DNA from: Heliopora coerulea
Lineage: Eukaryota; Cnidaria; Anthozoa; Scleralcyonacea; Helioporidae
Direction: 5' to 3'
Assembly: GCA_030142905.1 (NCBI GenBank)
Contig: JASJOG010000052.1
Span: 1,693,001 to 1,757,000 of the forward strand
DNA: 64,000 nucleotides
Shown: positions 12,151-23,459 of the stretch, piece by piece
Layout: every line of letters begins with the position of its first letter
Numbering within the stretch: position 1 is the stretch's first letter
Made by a program: the position numbers and the translations under genes
Notes under the pieces: generated by a model
Told to the model about the DNA's origin: nothing
The model's input: the letters and a program-made list of their open reading frames with translations, nothing else
Databases searched by the model: none

Positions 12151-13180
12151 TACTTATTTTTTACTTACTAGCATACTTACTAACTTTCCTCTTTTTTTTA
12201 TACTGGTTTGTCTGGTTTCTTGTATACGTCAGTTTGTCAGATAGGTAGACAAACTGAATTTTTAGTTAGGCATTCAGTTCAGTTAGTTATAGTTGATTAG
12301 TGAGTTAGTCTGTTAGACATTTAGACTGATTTAGTTGATTAAGTTTGCCGAGTTAGTTATTTAATTAGCAAATTAGTCAGTTACGTTACCTATTTATCGT
12401 TTATTTTGGTTTCTTGGTTCGTTGGTTGGTCTGTATATCATAGCTCGGGACCAAAATATTTATGTCATTTCTAAATTAGACTGCTAACGTCAAAAGTTTG
12501 TCAAAGTTCGTGATAAATGAACGTTCAACAAGTTTATATACCCATGAAAATGTATCATGAGTCTCAAATGAGAACCGTCGAGCTTCTATTATTCAGGTGG
12601 AGAGCAAAGGTGTTGATTCGACCTTCGTTTTACCTACGAGCTACATGGTTGAGACCATATAATAATGGTAATAATTAACATGAATGTTGCACACAATATT
12701 GTGCATTCAAAAGTTGGTGTTTTTGCAAATATAAGTGGACGTTCATCAAGTCATTTTCACAGAAAAGCGTATCCTGGGCTCCAGACGAGAAACAAACTCA
12801 AAACAAAGTAGCCCGAGCCACAATTGGTTTTCAGCATACGTTTTTCTGCTTAAACAAACTTTATTGCAATGACACCTGAACGTTTTTGATAAAAATTGTT
12901 AAACATAAAAGAACATAAAAATTTAAAACCAGATATTCGGAACCAAGCCGTGTCATGATAAGTCGCCTTTCGATAAACAGATGTGGTTATAGTTCCAGCC
13001 GTATATGCAGGACGGTGGCCAAATGAGTGTCCTTGAAAGATCCCGTCTTGACTCCACTTACAGTTAATGGTGTTTTTATGTTTGCATGTGTTTAAAATGT
13101 GAGGTTAGTGGATTAATTTCACACTTCTCTCATAAACAACATTGTATATAAAAATTTATGTTGGTTATATATTAGCACAT
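12151..13180. other. Non-coding stretch with decayed SINE tails
   Basis: No gene is seen. Short blocks near 12510 (GAACGTTCAACAAGTTTATA) and 12735-12800 (GGACGTTCATCAAGTCA, then a CCTGGGCTCCAGACGAGAAAC-like block) resemble the antisense tail of SINE family B at 52955-53010. They may be strongly decayed copies. Confidence 0.35.
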
Positions 13181-13182
13181 CG

Positions 13183-13365
13183 TGGCTTCCCCATAGGCAT
13201 CACATATATCGAACTTATACCTTTGCTCGCCATCTGAGTCTCGGTGGCTCAATGTTGGGACCATTACATTGGTGATCAGAAGATATTTGCTGGTTCGATC
13301 TCCGTCTGGAGCTCAGAAATCATTTTTCTGACACAAGAGCTTGACGAACGTCTACTTATCTGCAA
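13183..13365 (+). mobile_element. tRNA-derived SINE, family B, diverged copy
   Basis: The leader TCGTGGCTTCC, the block CATCTGAGTCTCGGTGGCTC (A-box side), the B-box-like GGTTCGATC, and the tail GAGCTCAGAAATC / AGAGCTTGACGAACGTC are in the same order as the better copy at 53210-53380. An altered anticodon-arm region and a TTGGGACC insertion show that it is old. Confidence 0.7.
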
Positions 13366-13604
13366 CTAATTCCAGAAACGAACTAATCACAACTTGTAGA
13401 CATAGGAAAAAACACTTGCTCTGTAATATTTGTTAATTCACCCCGCATTTTTACCGCATGACGTAACCCCAATAGACACTATCAAGTTTCCTGGGTAACT
13501 TCAACACACGCGACCACTACCTGACGAGTGTCGCAGGCTCAGCTTGTCATACGAAATAAATTTGTAGTAAATCTTTATGAAGTAACCCAAGTTTACCTTG
13601 TCTT

Positions 13605-13609
13605 GCTAT

Positions 13610-13665
<56 letters not shown>
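13605..13665. repeat. (TA)n microsatellite
   Basis: About 28 TA repeats with one CATA interruption. It lies just upstream of the left end of the PLE remnant; a second (TA)n lies just downstream of the right end (14221-14270). Confidence 0.95.
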
Positions 13666-13669
<4 letters not shown>

Positions 13670-13753
13670 CAGTTTCTATATTGACTTTATGTAGAGTGCT
13701 CAATATCTTGTAAGATAGAGCAGATATATAAATGAATAAGTTTAAAATTCTGG

Positions 13754-13799
13754 GTTGTTACTCAGAGTTTCACGTCTCTTTGGACGATCATCAGACAAC
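13754..13799 (-). ncRNA. Type I hammerhead ribozyme, left PLE end
   Basis: Read on the minus strand. Stem I 5' strand GTTGT is at 13799-13795, core CTGATGA at 13794-13788, and stem II is CGTC/GACG with an outer U-U and a short loop. GAAA is at 13771-13768, a very short stem III is CTC..GAG, and U-A at 13760-13759 marks the predicted cleavage site. Stem I closes with ACAAC (13758-13754), fully complementary to GTTGT. All conserved hammerhead core bases are present. PLEs are known to carry such ribozymes in their pseudo-LTRs. Compared with the copy at 14149-14192, stems I and II have changed on both strands together. Confidence 0.85.
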
Positions 13800-13821
13800 T
13801 GTCCAGATCCTGGTTTAGTTA

Positions 13822-14097
13822 TTCTTAAATGAGACGGAACTTTCTAAATTTATTTGGGGACTTAAACTGAAAGAGCGTCGTTTTACTTTAAGTTGGTCTA
13901 TTTTGAGCCGTGCGCCGGCATACCAGAGTGGTGCCTCAAAATGCAAGCTATGCTTAGAGGAGAAGTTACAATTGATAATAGCCGACAAAAAGACCTTGCT
14001 GAACAAAAGAGACGAAATTATATCAACGTGCCGACACAAGACCAAATTCAAGATTAAAAACTTCAGCCGCCCAAGGAAGAAAAACAGCATTCCATAG
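13822..14097 (+). pseudogene. Penelope-like element, GIY-YIG endonuclease C-terminal fragment
   Basis: The frame contains NETELSKFIWGLK, a Ser-Trp-Ser block, APAYQ, a C-x-L-C-L-E-E-K block, LLNKRDEIIS and CRHK.KFK.KNF. This matches the end of the GIY-YIG nuclease of PLE polymerases, where a Cys pair, an EK, an LNKR.E and a CRH..KF segment follow the catalytic core. The reverse transcriptase and the GIY and YIG strands are absent, so this is a 5'-truncated copy. It sits between two inverted ends (13754-13799 and 14149-14192), each with a hammerhead. The stop codon is at 14095-14097, followed by a short 3' UTR. Confidence 0.75.
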
Positions 14098-14148
14098 TTA
14101 TTACGTCACGGCGTATATATAAGATCAAACCGGAATCATTATCAACCT

Positions 14149-14192
14149 GTTGCCTGATGATCGCATAGTTGCGTGAAACTCGGAGTAGCGAC
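14149..14192 (+). ncRNA. Type I hammerhead ribozyme, right PLE end
   Basis: Stem I 5' strand GTTGC is at 14149-14153 and core CTGATGA at 14154-14160. Stem II is CGCA/TGCG (14162-14165 with 14170-14173) inside a U-U pair. GAAA is at 14175-14178, a minimal stem III is CTC.GAG (14179-14185), and U-A at 14186-14187 gives the predicted cleavage after 14187. Stem I closes with GCGAC (14188-14192), pairing all five positions of GTTGC (one G-U). This is a textbook hammerhead layout with a very short stem III, as known in PLEs. Confidence 0.88.
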
Positions 14193-14220
14193 ACAAGACA
14201 TTTTAAGTTTATGTTATTTT

Positions 14221-14223
14221 ATT

Positions 14224-14266
<43 letters not shown>

Positions 14267-14270
14267 TATA
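14221..14270. repeat. (TA)n microsatellite
   Basis: TA repeats with a CATA break directly after the right PLE end. Peptides of alternating Tyr-Ile in overlapping frames are an artefact of the repeat. Confidence 0.95.
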
Positions 14271-14730
14271 CTGGAAGTCAACAATGAAGGAAAATCTCGA
14301 GTGCCCAGATATCTCGACTTTAAGACCCAACCGAGACCTGGTGCGAAAATGCAACTTTTGGCCGTCTGGCTGGGAACCGAACTCGTGAATCTAGTGCGAT
14401 GCTCGGAGGCCGTTTCCGAGAACACGGCAACGAGTTCAGTATTTATGAGGTGGTAAAACCGATTAAGTGAAAAGTATATACATAATCATTATGGCACTTT
14501 CACTCGACTGCTTATTGTACATCAACAATTCAGATGAAGGTAAATCTCGAGATTTTTCTTTTGTTTTTGAAAACTGTGCGCCTTTTTTTGGCCGGCGCGG
14601 ACGAACTTCCCTCTATCCTCTCAAAATTAGAGTGTCTAGTGCTGACACTGACCGACTTTTTCGCCTGCAGCGAGAACGACGGCAATCCTAGATTATGTAC
14701 TCCGCAGTCGCCTTAATAATCCAATGAAAA

Positions 14731-15645
14731 TTAACCTAAAACTGATTTCAAAAGCCCACCTAGGGCTTTTCTGTACATTCTCAATCGCCACGCGTACACA
14801 ATTGGATTAACAACGAAGTTAAGGTACGCGAAGGCGTTTGTATAGAGAATAGCTGGGTCGAATATATCCGTGTTTAAATTTTCTATAAAACTTTCGTCGA
14901 TAGCTCTTGCAGTAAAAAGCTGAAGACAAACCAAATAAGGAACAAAAGTAACGATCAGGACAGTCATCAATATGGCTACGACTGTGGTGACCTTACTATG
15001 TTGAACTGTGGACGGGTTACCGGACGTTTCCGAAGATGCCCACTGGCTCAATTCCGAAGTTTCCGAGGACCTCCTCAGATGTTCGCGCGTTCGAAGAAAT
15101 CTGAAGATGTATAGGTGGACACCGATGAAGACCACAGCACAAAACTCGACGGTGATAGTCAGGGCGAACTGGACATGAAGTCTGTGCGTCGCCATGGGGA
15201 TCACAGAAGCAACAGAGATGAACCAGATAAGAATGAGACCACAAACCGTACGTCGAGTTGTAAGAATGTTCGACCAAGTCATTGGCAACACCATGACCAC
15301 CAGTCTTTCGAGGGACATTAAAAACAGAGTCAGAAATGATACAATCATGGCTGCCCATATTAACTCCAGTTGGTGTTTGAAATGAATGCCTTTTCCGGTC
15401 AACTTTGTTAGCTGGAAGATGAACACAAGGATTACGCCAGTACTGAAATCCGCGAAGGCAAGGTTAGCCACCAGATACGACACTCGATAAGCGAAGAATG
15501 TTCTTCGCTTCTTTAACATTGCAAGAAGAAGGAAGCCGTTGAGAAGAATCGAAAGGCTACCGAATATAACTTTCAGTATTTCGAATGGTTCTGGTTTGTC
15601 TGGTTTGTCATAAGAAACATTGGACGTATTGTTAGGATGAGACAT
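14731..15645 (-). CDS. Rhodopsin-like (class A) G-protein-coupled receptor 1
   Basis: An intact 304-residue frame with seven hydrophobic segments, encoding a predicted plasma-membrane receptor that signals through G proteins; the ligand is unknown. Class A marks are TM1 Asn36 (LLNGF), the TM2 LAFAD block with Asp66, TM4 Trp141, TM6 Pro236 (TFVPY) and NPIVY at 280-284. The DRY motif reads ERL (113-115), and the Cys pair normally joining TM3 to loop 2 is not evident. N-glycosylation sequons precede TM1 (Asn5, Asn6, Asn9). The third intracellular loop is Ser-rich and the C-tail very short. The coding region has no intron. A TTTCCTAATTTCAG acceptor at about 15680 suggests a 5' UTR intron. It is clearly diverged from receptors 2 and 3 in this window. 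Confidence 0.85.
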   Translation of the reverse strand: MSHPNNTSNVSYDKPDKPEPFEILKVIFGSLSILLNGFLLLAMLKKRRTFFAYRVSYLVANLAFADFSTGVILVFIFQLTKLTGKGIHFKHQLELIWAAMIVSFLTLFLMSLERLVVMVLPMTWSNILTTRRTVCGLILIWFISVASVIPMATHRLHVQFALTITVEFCAVVFIGVHLYIFRFLRTREHLRRSSETSELSQWASSETSGNPSTVQHSKVTTVVAILMTVLIVTFVPYLVCLQLFTARAIDESFIENLNTDIFDPAILYTNAFAYLNFVVNPIVYAWRLRMYRKALGGLLKSVLG

Positions 15646-15689
15646 GCCGGTGTTCAGTTGGTGGAAATAACTCGGATCTGAAATTAGGA

Positions 15690-18600
15690 AAAAGTGTCAA
15701 AGCTATCGATAAGGCTTGTTGTACCTTATGTAGAAGTTGTATTAGTTTGTGCTGCTGACTCTCCCGGCCCAAGCTAACTTTATTAGTTTTGTTTGGTTAA
15801 TACCAGACGATTTTGCTCATCAATGGGAAAATTCGCCATAAATACATGACTATATGACAAAGTTTAACAATACAATAAAATAGGGATAATCTCAACCTCA
15901 AGTCAATACGTTCGTCCCGGGGTTAGCGTAAATGGTCAGGCATCTGAAGTCTTGCCCTAAATTCGTGATCCATACAAGTTTGAGGAGACAGGTGGCTCCT
16001 GACATTTCAGGATTTAATATTTAAAAATTGAAAACCATGAGTAAGTAGCTTTGAGTTGTCACATCGAGGTCACTTCCACCTTTCCCGCGCTGGATCGTAA
16101 TGTCAGAGACCAGTGGTTCTTGTGACGATCAGATACGAGATAAGTGTTTTCTCTTTCAAGGTGCCTTGCATTTAGATCAAGACTAACCTGTTTTTAACTT
16201 TCAGTCGCAAAATAGCGCAATAATTTCCGTTAGGTCCTGAGGAAAAGTGACAGATTTTACGTGGTCGATTTAGTAAGTTATTTTGGACATTTGAATTTTT
16301 TCAAGTGGTACGCCAAGATGTAGTCTGCGATTTTAGCTTTGTGTTCGTTTGTTATAGATGCTCATACGCTCATTAAGCTATGTGGACGTCTCAACTACTG
16401 AATTGTGCACAAGCGACTGTGCCAACACACTTTGACGTAACTGACCTGCTGAAGAGGGGACCTTAACGAAGAGTAGGTATAATAAACGTTTCCAAAAAAA
16501 AAAGCTGATAAAAGTCTGTTTTAACTTGTAAAACGTAAGGACAAAACTGGAGTAATATCCCTAACCGCTAAACCCTTGTCTTGGCATCGAATTCTGTGAG
16601 TTTGTTGTCGAAACTTAGTAGGCTCAGGATATCGTAATTGCGTGTAAGTCGACGAAAATTACATCGTTCATCTTCCATTATAATGGGTACCGTAAGTTTG
16701 TCTTTGAAGCTCAATCTGATCGGAATTTCGTAATTGTCCATAAATCGATGAAACTTATGTCGCTTATCCTTCCTTCAAACGAAAATGAATTTCAACGGAT
16801 GGCGATCGCATAATTTTGAAAGTAAACTGAAGAGGTGTGAGAAACTGACCTTCGGTTCGGAACAGGTTTTTTTATTTAGTCATACGGTAAATTCCTCAAA
16901 TACAGCATTGATGAGCCTGCTGGTACAACACATTTTTGGTATTAAATCACACTGTGTTCTCTGGCAAAGGACTGAAAAGAACATTCTCTGCATCGCTTTC
17001 GAATAAGTGAATGTTAAAAAACAACCCGGCACTTTTGCGCATAATAATCTGTACTGAACGCTTTACATAATCAACAAGTAGAGACGCGTTTGATTTCACG
17101 TTGATTAGTGGTATTATAATTCCAGAGATTTTCAACAAATGCAAATGAGAAAGGCAACGAAGTCAACAGAAACTAAAAATATACTGCATGCTTCTCTCAA
17201 TTGAAATGTAATCTTCAAAAGTTATTACCCCTAGATATAACCCTGAGGTAAGAATTATCTCATTGTCTAAACAAATGGCAATGTCAGAAATGCCTGCCCC
17301 GTGGTTCGAGTGAACACCCATCAGACATCTTGTTTGAAATGAATTCGTGGGTTTTGGTTAAGGTTTGGCGTTAATGTTTGTCCATCTTACCCTGATGGCT
17401 TTGTTTTCTGACGGTTGTTATACAATTTTAAAGTGCCAAGACATCAGAAACAAACAAAGGGATTCATTTCAATATTGGTATCACGTTGCCTGCTAATCCA
17501 GATGGTGAAAAAATCAAATATTAAATTTTCAGAAGAGATAAGACTCACGCAGTTTTCGAGAACAGCTGCTGCTGGCTTAAAAGAACAGTCCCAAGTATTT
17601 TGGTCATGAAAACGTCAAAAAACCCCTCGGATCCATACTACTGCCTTACTTATGTGAGAGAAATAAACCGCTGCTAATGTAAGCTTCGGCTTCAACTGAC
17701 AGCGAACACACGTTTTAATAAACTGTGTTTTATGAAAATGTTTGTGAGCAAAGTTAAAAAGCTCAGGCTAATTCAAGTCCTTAAATACTTGTATGCGGCT
17801 TAGTTAAGCCGAAGCTAATTTCCTTTAGCATGTATGGCAGAACTGTTGTTGTAAAAATATTTAGGAGAAATACAAGTTGTGTTAGAATGAGTCCAACAGC
17901 TTTGTTATTATTTGATATATCGAAATGCCGCAATCTAACCTCAATATTTTGATTTAGAGGGGAAAGAACACCTTCTGGAACAAGTTCATTTTGATCCATG
18001 TTATCTCTGCACAAAAAAAGTACGAATAATCGTATCCATAAAATATCAACAACTTTCATTAATTTGGGCTTTGTGAAAAAAGAAAAAAAAATTTCAAACC
18101 ATGCGAAAAAAAGTTCCTTTTTATTGCAAAGACATAAATGGCGGGCACCTAAGATTTCTTTAAAGATCCTTTCCCACTCTCTATGAAAGACGCTGTGTGG
18201 ACAGCGCTTTTGGCTTTTTCCCTGGCTAGTTATGAACAGTACTGTTATCCTTATAGTGCTTTTTTCACAATGCAAGTAAAGAATATACGAAATTTTTTCA
18301 AACCATAAACCGCATATAGCGCCTACTTTTCAAGATGTTAATTACATAAGACCTCATCACTTTTAAAATCAATTATCTCCAAAACCTTGAAGCCGCAAAT
18401 TTTATGGCTACCGAATTGAAGCTGCGAAATGCATATCAGGCAACTAAACCATGTTTGATCGATGTACAGTTCAGACAGAAACAGTTCAAGTTTGTTGTAG
18501 AAAATATACCCCGCATCATATCCTCACTATCACGAATTTCTTAAAATACTATAACTCCACATTCATTTGTGGTAGATCTCACACTTTTATTCGACCGAGA

Positions 18601-19149
18601 AATATTTTATTTCTTAACTCTTTGATTTAAATCATACTTATATACTTCTACGAATGCAAGACATATCTGTTTTGACTCACCTTTTAAATGAGGAGGACCA
18701 ACTGTGAGCTGTTTACGTCGCTGGAACTCGATTATAAATGGCACACGTAGTTTGTTGAGACATCTTAAAAATAAACTTCACTGGGTCCAGTTTACGCAGC
18801 CGCTTAGATGACTGATTACGCTGCAGTGATACATAAATTATTAGTTCATTACGCGTTTCCGGAAACTGTTTGGATTAATAGAACACAACGCAGCTCTTTA
18901 ACTTTCCTTTCCAGATGATTTCCTAGCTGTGCACGACAAAATTGTATGGTGATAAGAAAAATAAAATTTAAATATCGTGTCACGGTGAGACTGGCATGGC
19001 TTATTGACCGAGGGTTTTTTTTGCTTTGCCTTTGCAGATTTATCTTGTCAAATAAAATGCCTGGGATACCCAGAACAAACTTTTAAACTGTAATACTGGG
19101 AATAAAATTGAAACTGAAAACCATGACCAGCCGACAACTTCAAAAAGTA
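15690..19149. other. Non-coding stretch, no convincing gene
   Basis: Several open frames occur. The longest (17781-18275, minus) has one hydrophobic segment near its end that loosely resembles a GPCR TM6 with LPY, but nothing else supports a gene. No shared repeat was recognised here. The 5' exons of receptor 1 should lie in this interval but cannot be placed. Confidence 0.35.
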
Positions 19150-19150
19150 T

Positions 19151-19387
19151 AAAATAAAACATATTCCGAAGAATAATGTCATCTTGAAAACTCAAGATAT
19201 GAGTCAATACAAGATAAAACTATTGTTGAAACTGTGATATTTCGACTTTATTTCAAAGTCATCCTCAGACAGAATGATGTCGAAATAAAGTCGAAAATAT
19301 CACAGTTTCAACAATAGTTTTATCTTGTATTGACTCATATCTTGAGTTTTCAAGATGACATTATTCTTCGGAATATGTTATATTTTA
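19151..19387. mobile_element. Long near-perfect palindrome (fold-back MITE)
   Basis: The left arm 19151-19254 is the reverse complement of the right arm 19282-19387 with only a few differences; the loop is 27 nt. The arms contain TCATCTTGAAAACTCAAGAT and CTATTGTTGAAACTGTGATA. Transcribed, it would fold into a ~100 bp hairpin. On the minus strand the left arm holds CTGAGGA, a GACTTT/AAAGTC stem and GAAA, a hammerhead-like order without an obvious stem I or III. Confidence 0.85.
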
Positions 19388-19399
19388 AACTGAAACTGG

Positions 19400-22225
19400 A
19401 TTGGACTTTTTTTGATCGTTGACCAGAGAAGAGCCTCTTGAAACCAAAAAAATTTAAAACCTCTTTCCTTTTCTGGCAATGGATTGAAGTTATCATCTAA
19501 ATAATGTTGACTGTTACGCAAAGTCTTCATTTTGGGTCACTTAGTTGGGTAAATTGAATGCACCGTGAATGCAGCTAAATCTCTATGCATATATGGGGCA
19601 TCTTGAAATCGAAGAAAACTAAGAAAGATTTCCTATAGCGAGATGTGCTCAAAGCGTTGTCGGTTTGAAAGAAGACGGCTTTCGGTTCCAAACACAAAAG
19701 GACTTGAGATAAGAAGTTGTCTTGTCTCAAACACTATTATGTAAATTTTTTTAAATAACTGAAGCTTTCACTCCTACGAACATCAAACCATTACGGGAGT
19801 CTCTGATGGGAATTGAAGAAAGCGAAGCCTCCTTCCAAAATACCCAAAGATTATACTTCTTAGCCTTAGGCAAAGGCAAAACAAAGGCAAAACAAAGCTT
19901 AACTTATGTGGTTTTCTACTAAGGAACCGTCATCTGGCTCCAGGCGTCTTTATTGATTCAACAACCTATTTCTGTTTGAAAAAAAGATGAGAATGTTCAC
20001 ATCTTGAGAATGTTCCTAAGTCTGTAAATTCAAATTTTCTGAACATTTCAGGCCTTTAGGTCAACGAGGAAAGTCTGATAAGAGTTTGAATGGTATTGGC
20101 TTCAGGATACACCACTAATCTAGAAACTGTCAATCTACCAACCTAGATGTGACTATAATCTGTGTTGATTAACAGGTGGCTTAGAGAAACAGCTTTTCCT
20201 AAATTAAGTAATTTATATTTCTCAATATAACGTTATGTACAAGAAAAGTCGATGACTTAAACTGGAAAAAAATACTTTATGAACGAAATAAGCCGTCAAA
20301 GATCAAGTATGTCTTCATTAAGAAGAATATAGTTGCCTCGCTTTATCATTAGTTATAGATTAAAAGTGACCACTTCCCGAAGTTAATTTGTAAAGCAAAT
20401 TGGCCTTTCGGCGGCATGTGGTTGTTGACCGTGTTGAGCTGGATAACACCAGTTAACTCGGCAAAGAGAAACCTTTAGAAAGGTAAGAGTCAAAGAGGAT
20501 TTCAAATGAGAAAATGACTTAAGTTCCGTTAGAGGCCGATCAAAGTGATTGTGACAGTGAGGTTACAGTCTTAAGAAAAAAGCTGTTAGAGGAGGGGTTT
20601 GCGCCATTAAAAATAAGAGGAATGCAGTGTTTTGACTTCGCCGATCAGTTTTGATGAAATGTTTAAACTTTAGTTTGGGCTTCTAACCTTTGAAACGCAG
20701 TCATACATTCGACGTTCTTTACCTATCTCCTTCCCTAGGCATTTTGCGTCGAAGGAAAGGTATAGGCAAAATGAGCCCATTAGTTGAGCCCGGTCATTTG
20801 ACAAGTATATAGTTTCTGGGTGTCTAACTTTTAATATAATAATTTATGTAGTGTCACTTCGTTTGTCACTGCTTTCTTGTTACGTAAATGAGAAAGACTA
20901 AACTTTCTGCAAACTTGATGTTAAGCATTTGTCATAAAAGCTACCAGGTGTCACTTTTCAACTTACATCAATAATTCTCTCTAATAAACAATCATCACCA
21001 AGCTTGCAATATGGTTCTGGACTTTAACTGAAGTCAATGTCTCAAATTAGCAGCAATATTTAAACATTTATCACACTCGTGACCATTGATTAACTCTTGT
21101 ACCAAGCAGGTGAGCAGATGGTAAACAAATGAAACAAGTAACGATCGTTTCATGATCGAGATGTTTAAGGAACAAATCAACCTCCAGGCGAATCACGAAG
21201 GTTGATATATCTCTTATAGTCATGGAGGCCAAGTTATATAACTCAGTTATGTCATCTTGGTGAAGTTTAGCAATCAGCTTTTCAATTGTCCAACAAAGAT
21301 ATAGAAATGGGGCACTTTTTATAAAAAAATTACACTTCTACCTAAATGAGGTTGATTAGTAATGCATTAACCTCCGGACAACATAAGAAACTGTGCCAAC
21401 GTGGACTTAATAAAGATGTATACTCGCCCCATTCATATCATCAATCCATAATCTGACACTGGGAGAGGTCGTTAAACAAGTTATGATAAATATTTAAACG
21501 GGACATCCAATATGTCTCAGAAGAGAAAAATATTTTTAAAGGAATGAATAAAGTTTGTTAAGCTCGTGAGGTCAAACTAGCTGCCAGCCAACGCTTTTAT
21601 TTAGTTTAAGAAAGTCTTGCGGAAGCGAGAATTTTTATGAAGATTTCATCCTTCCACAAGGAAAAAGATTTTTTTACAGTTCATTCGAGTTAGTGGGAGA
21701 CGATTAATTTATTCAACATGAGGGGCGTTATCAGCGCTTTGAAAAGTTTGACACTTTTCAGTTAAATATTTGCGAAGTAATACACCCAATCCGTCCACAT
21801 AATCTCGTGGGCAAATTGCCCAATTCAGACTACGTGATGTTTTGGTCTTTTGTCATGTTAATTAAAATGATTTAATGCACATCTGAATATCAATAAATTG
21901 CTTAAAAAACTACTCAACAAAATAACGTCACATTGTTGAAAATGTGCAGCAAACGTCGCTAAGTTAAATCGCTCTATACTCTCTTGAAACCTTTGAAATA
22001 AATGGGGTTTTTTGTTATTTGTGGGGTTGCAAGTATTAGTTTATTTGTCAAAGAAAACCTCGGACCAAAGTTGAAATACTGACGATGTCCCTGAGCACGA
22101 GAAGGACAAGGAAACCAGAGAGCTGATGAACATTTAAACAACACTTCAGTAGTCGGCATCACTGGGTATAATTTTTACGAAATTTCAAAACCATACGTCG
22201 AAGCTGTGCAAGCGTTGGCATAAAT
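19400..22225. other. Non-coding stretch, nothing recognised
   Basis: About 2.8 kb without a believable reading frame, RNA gene or repeat shared with the rest of the window. Confidence 0.4.
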
Positions 22226-22257
22226 CCCAAAGTGTTCATACTAAATATCTTAGGTGG

Positions 22258-22362
22258 AAATTTGATGACCGGTCATCAGAAGGTTGCGGGTTCGATCCCC
22301 GTGTGGGGCGCAGAAATCGTTTACCTTAGGATAGAGCTTGAAGAATGTTCATTTATCATTAA
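22258..22362 (+). mobile_element. tRNA-derived SINE, family B, 5'-truncated
   Basis: It starts inside the anticodon arm (GACCGGTCATCAGAAGGTTG), then a B box GGGTTCGATCCCCG, then the family tail (CAGAAATCGTTT, ATAGAGCTTGAAGAATGTTC). The A-box half is replaced by unrelated sequence. Confidence 0.75.
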
Positions 22363-22443
22363 AGAAATTACAGTTAAAATTCTGATCTTTCATTTAAGGA
22401 ATCTTTCTTGCGTCACATAGCGTTTTACATGACGTTTGTCTAA

Positions 22444-23068
22444 AGCCTAGTTTCCATATAGTTGTAATTGTTGTAATTCCATCGGCGATAATCGGCGATA
22501 AGCCCTTACAACAATTACAACTATATGGAAACGCGTGTTGTAATTGTTGTAATCCAATCGGCGATGAATCGGCGACTGTTGTAGAAGTTGAATCGAGTTC
22601 AACTTCTACAACAAATACAACAGTCGCCGATGCGGTCAAATTTAATGGAAACGCTTTCTACAACAGTCGCCGACAGTCGCTGATGAAAAGACGGCACGTG
22701 ACATGAGTAGCCAATCAATTCTTGCCATGGCTAAAAGTAGCACGCGTTGGGCATGTAGAAGCACCCTTCTGTTTAGCATTGCCATCCTTCTCACAGCGCT
22801 TTTCCCTCACGATTGCTTACAATCTTCAGTTTGTTATAGAAATGGACTTACTACAGAATTGCCTTTCCAGACGCCATGTAAACTGTACATCCGCATGCGC
22901 AGTTTCGACAGAAATCGGCGATTGTTCGACCGAGAAGTCCTGTGAACTAGCGGGAAATCGGCGACGAATTACAACAATTACAACGATATGGAAACTAAAA
23001 TGTTGTAATTCCGTCGCCGATTATCGCCGATGGAATTACAACAATTACAACTATATGGAAACTAGGCT
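22444..23068 (-). mobile_element. Non-autonomous PIF/Harbinger element 1
   Basis: Terminal inverted repeats begin AGCCTAGTTTCCATATAGTT and run on through GTAATTGTTGTAATTCC to CGGCGATAATCGGCGA (~50 bp). A TAA target duplication flanks both ends (22441-22443, 23069-23071). TWA duplications are typical of PIF/Harbinger. Read on the minus strand, the interior matches element 2 (28714-29672) and retains the first ~20 codons of its transposase, but lacks ~370 bp from near GGCAAGAATTG onward. Subterminal CGGCGA motifs are repeated in both orientations. Confidence 0.85.
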
Positions 23069-23202
23069 TAACTTAAATTATTACATTTAGTTGTATTTTT
23101 AGATTTTGTAATGGTCCGCTCATTCGTATTGAAGGGACAACGGTGTCTAAAATAATTAACACTACACATAGCTCGTTGGGCAAAGAGGTTCGGCCAAGCA
23201 CT

Positions 23203-23206
23203 TTAA
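23203..23206 (+). repeat. TTAA target duplication, left end of Kolobok element
   Basis: TTAA directly precedes the TIR AGTGTTTATGAAACCAA. The matching TTAA follows the right TIR at 27482-27485. Confidence 0.85.
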
Positions 23207-23459
23207 AGTGTTTATGAAACCAACTTTTATGTTTTCATTTTTTGTTTTAAATACGCAGTATAAACCTTAAAGAGCCTACAGTAAAAATTTTTTGGTCAAT
23301 AAACCATTCTTTGTAGCGGAAAATTGCATCCTAAGAAGGCATTGTCCTCGTACAATCGTCAGCCATTTTGTGCGCGGCCAAATGGGCATGTGACGTCACT
23401 GGTTGTGTAGTTGTTTAGTTCTGTGTTCACTTACGTATTTATTTCTATATGCGTGAGCA

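Noticed and set aside
11741..12244. 167-codon open frame, Phe/Thr/Leu/Tyr-rich
   Set aside because: It is the TTTAC microsatellite read in frame; no complexity, no domain.
17781..18275. 164-codon minus-strand frame with a hydrophobic segment
   Set aside because: One possible helix only, no motif, and no matching upstream exon signals; not enough for a gene or receptor fragment.
22703..23090. 80- and 122-codon plus-strand frames in Harbinger element 1, with a related frame at 28710-29084 minus
   Set aside because: They are antisense to the retained transposase start and its flanks; the similarity between loci reflects the shared transposon.
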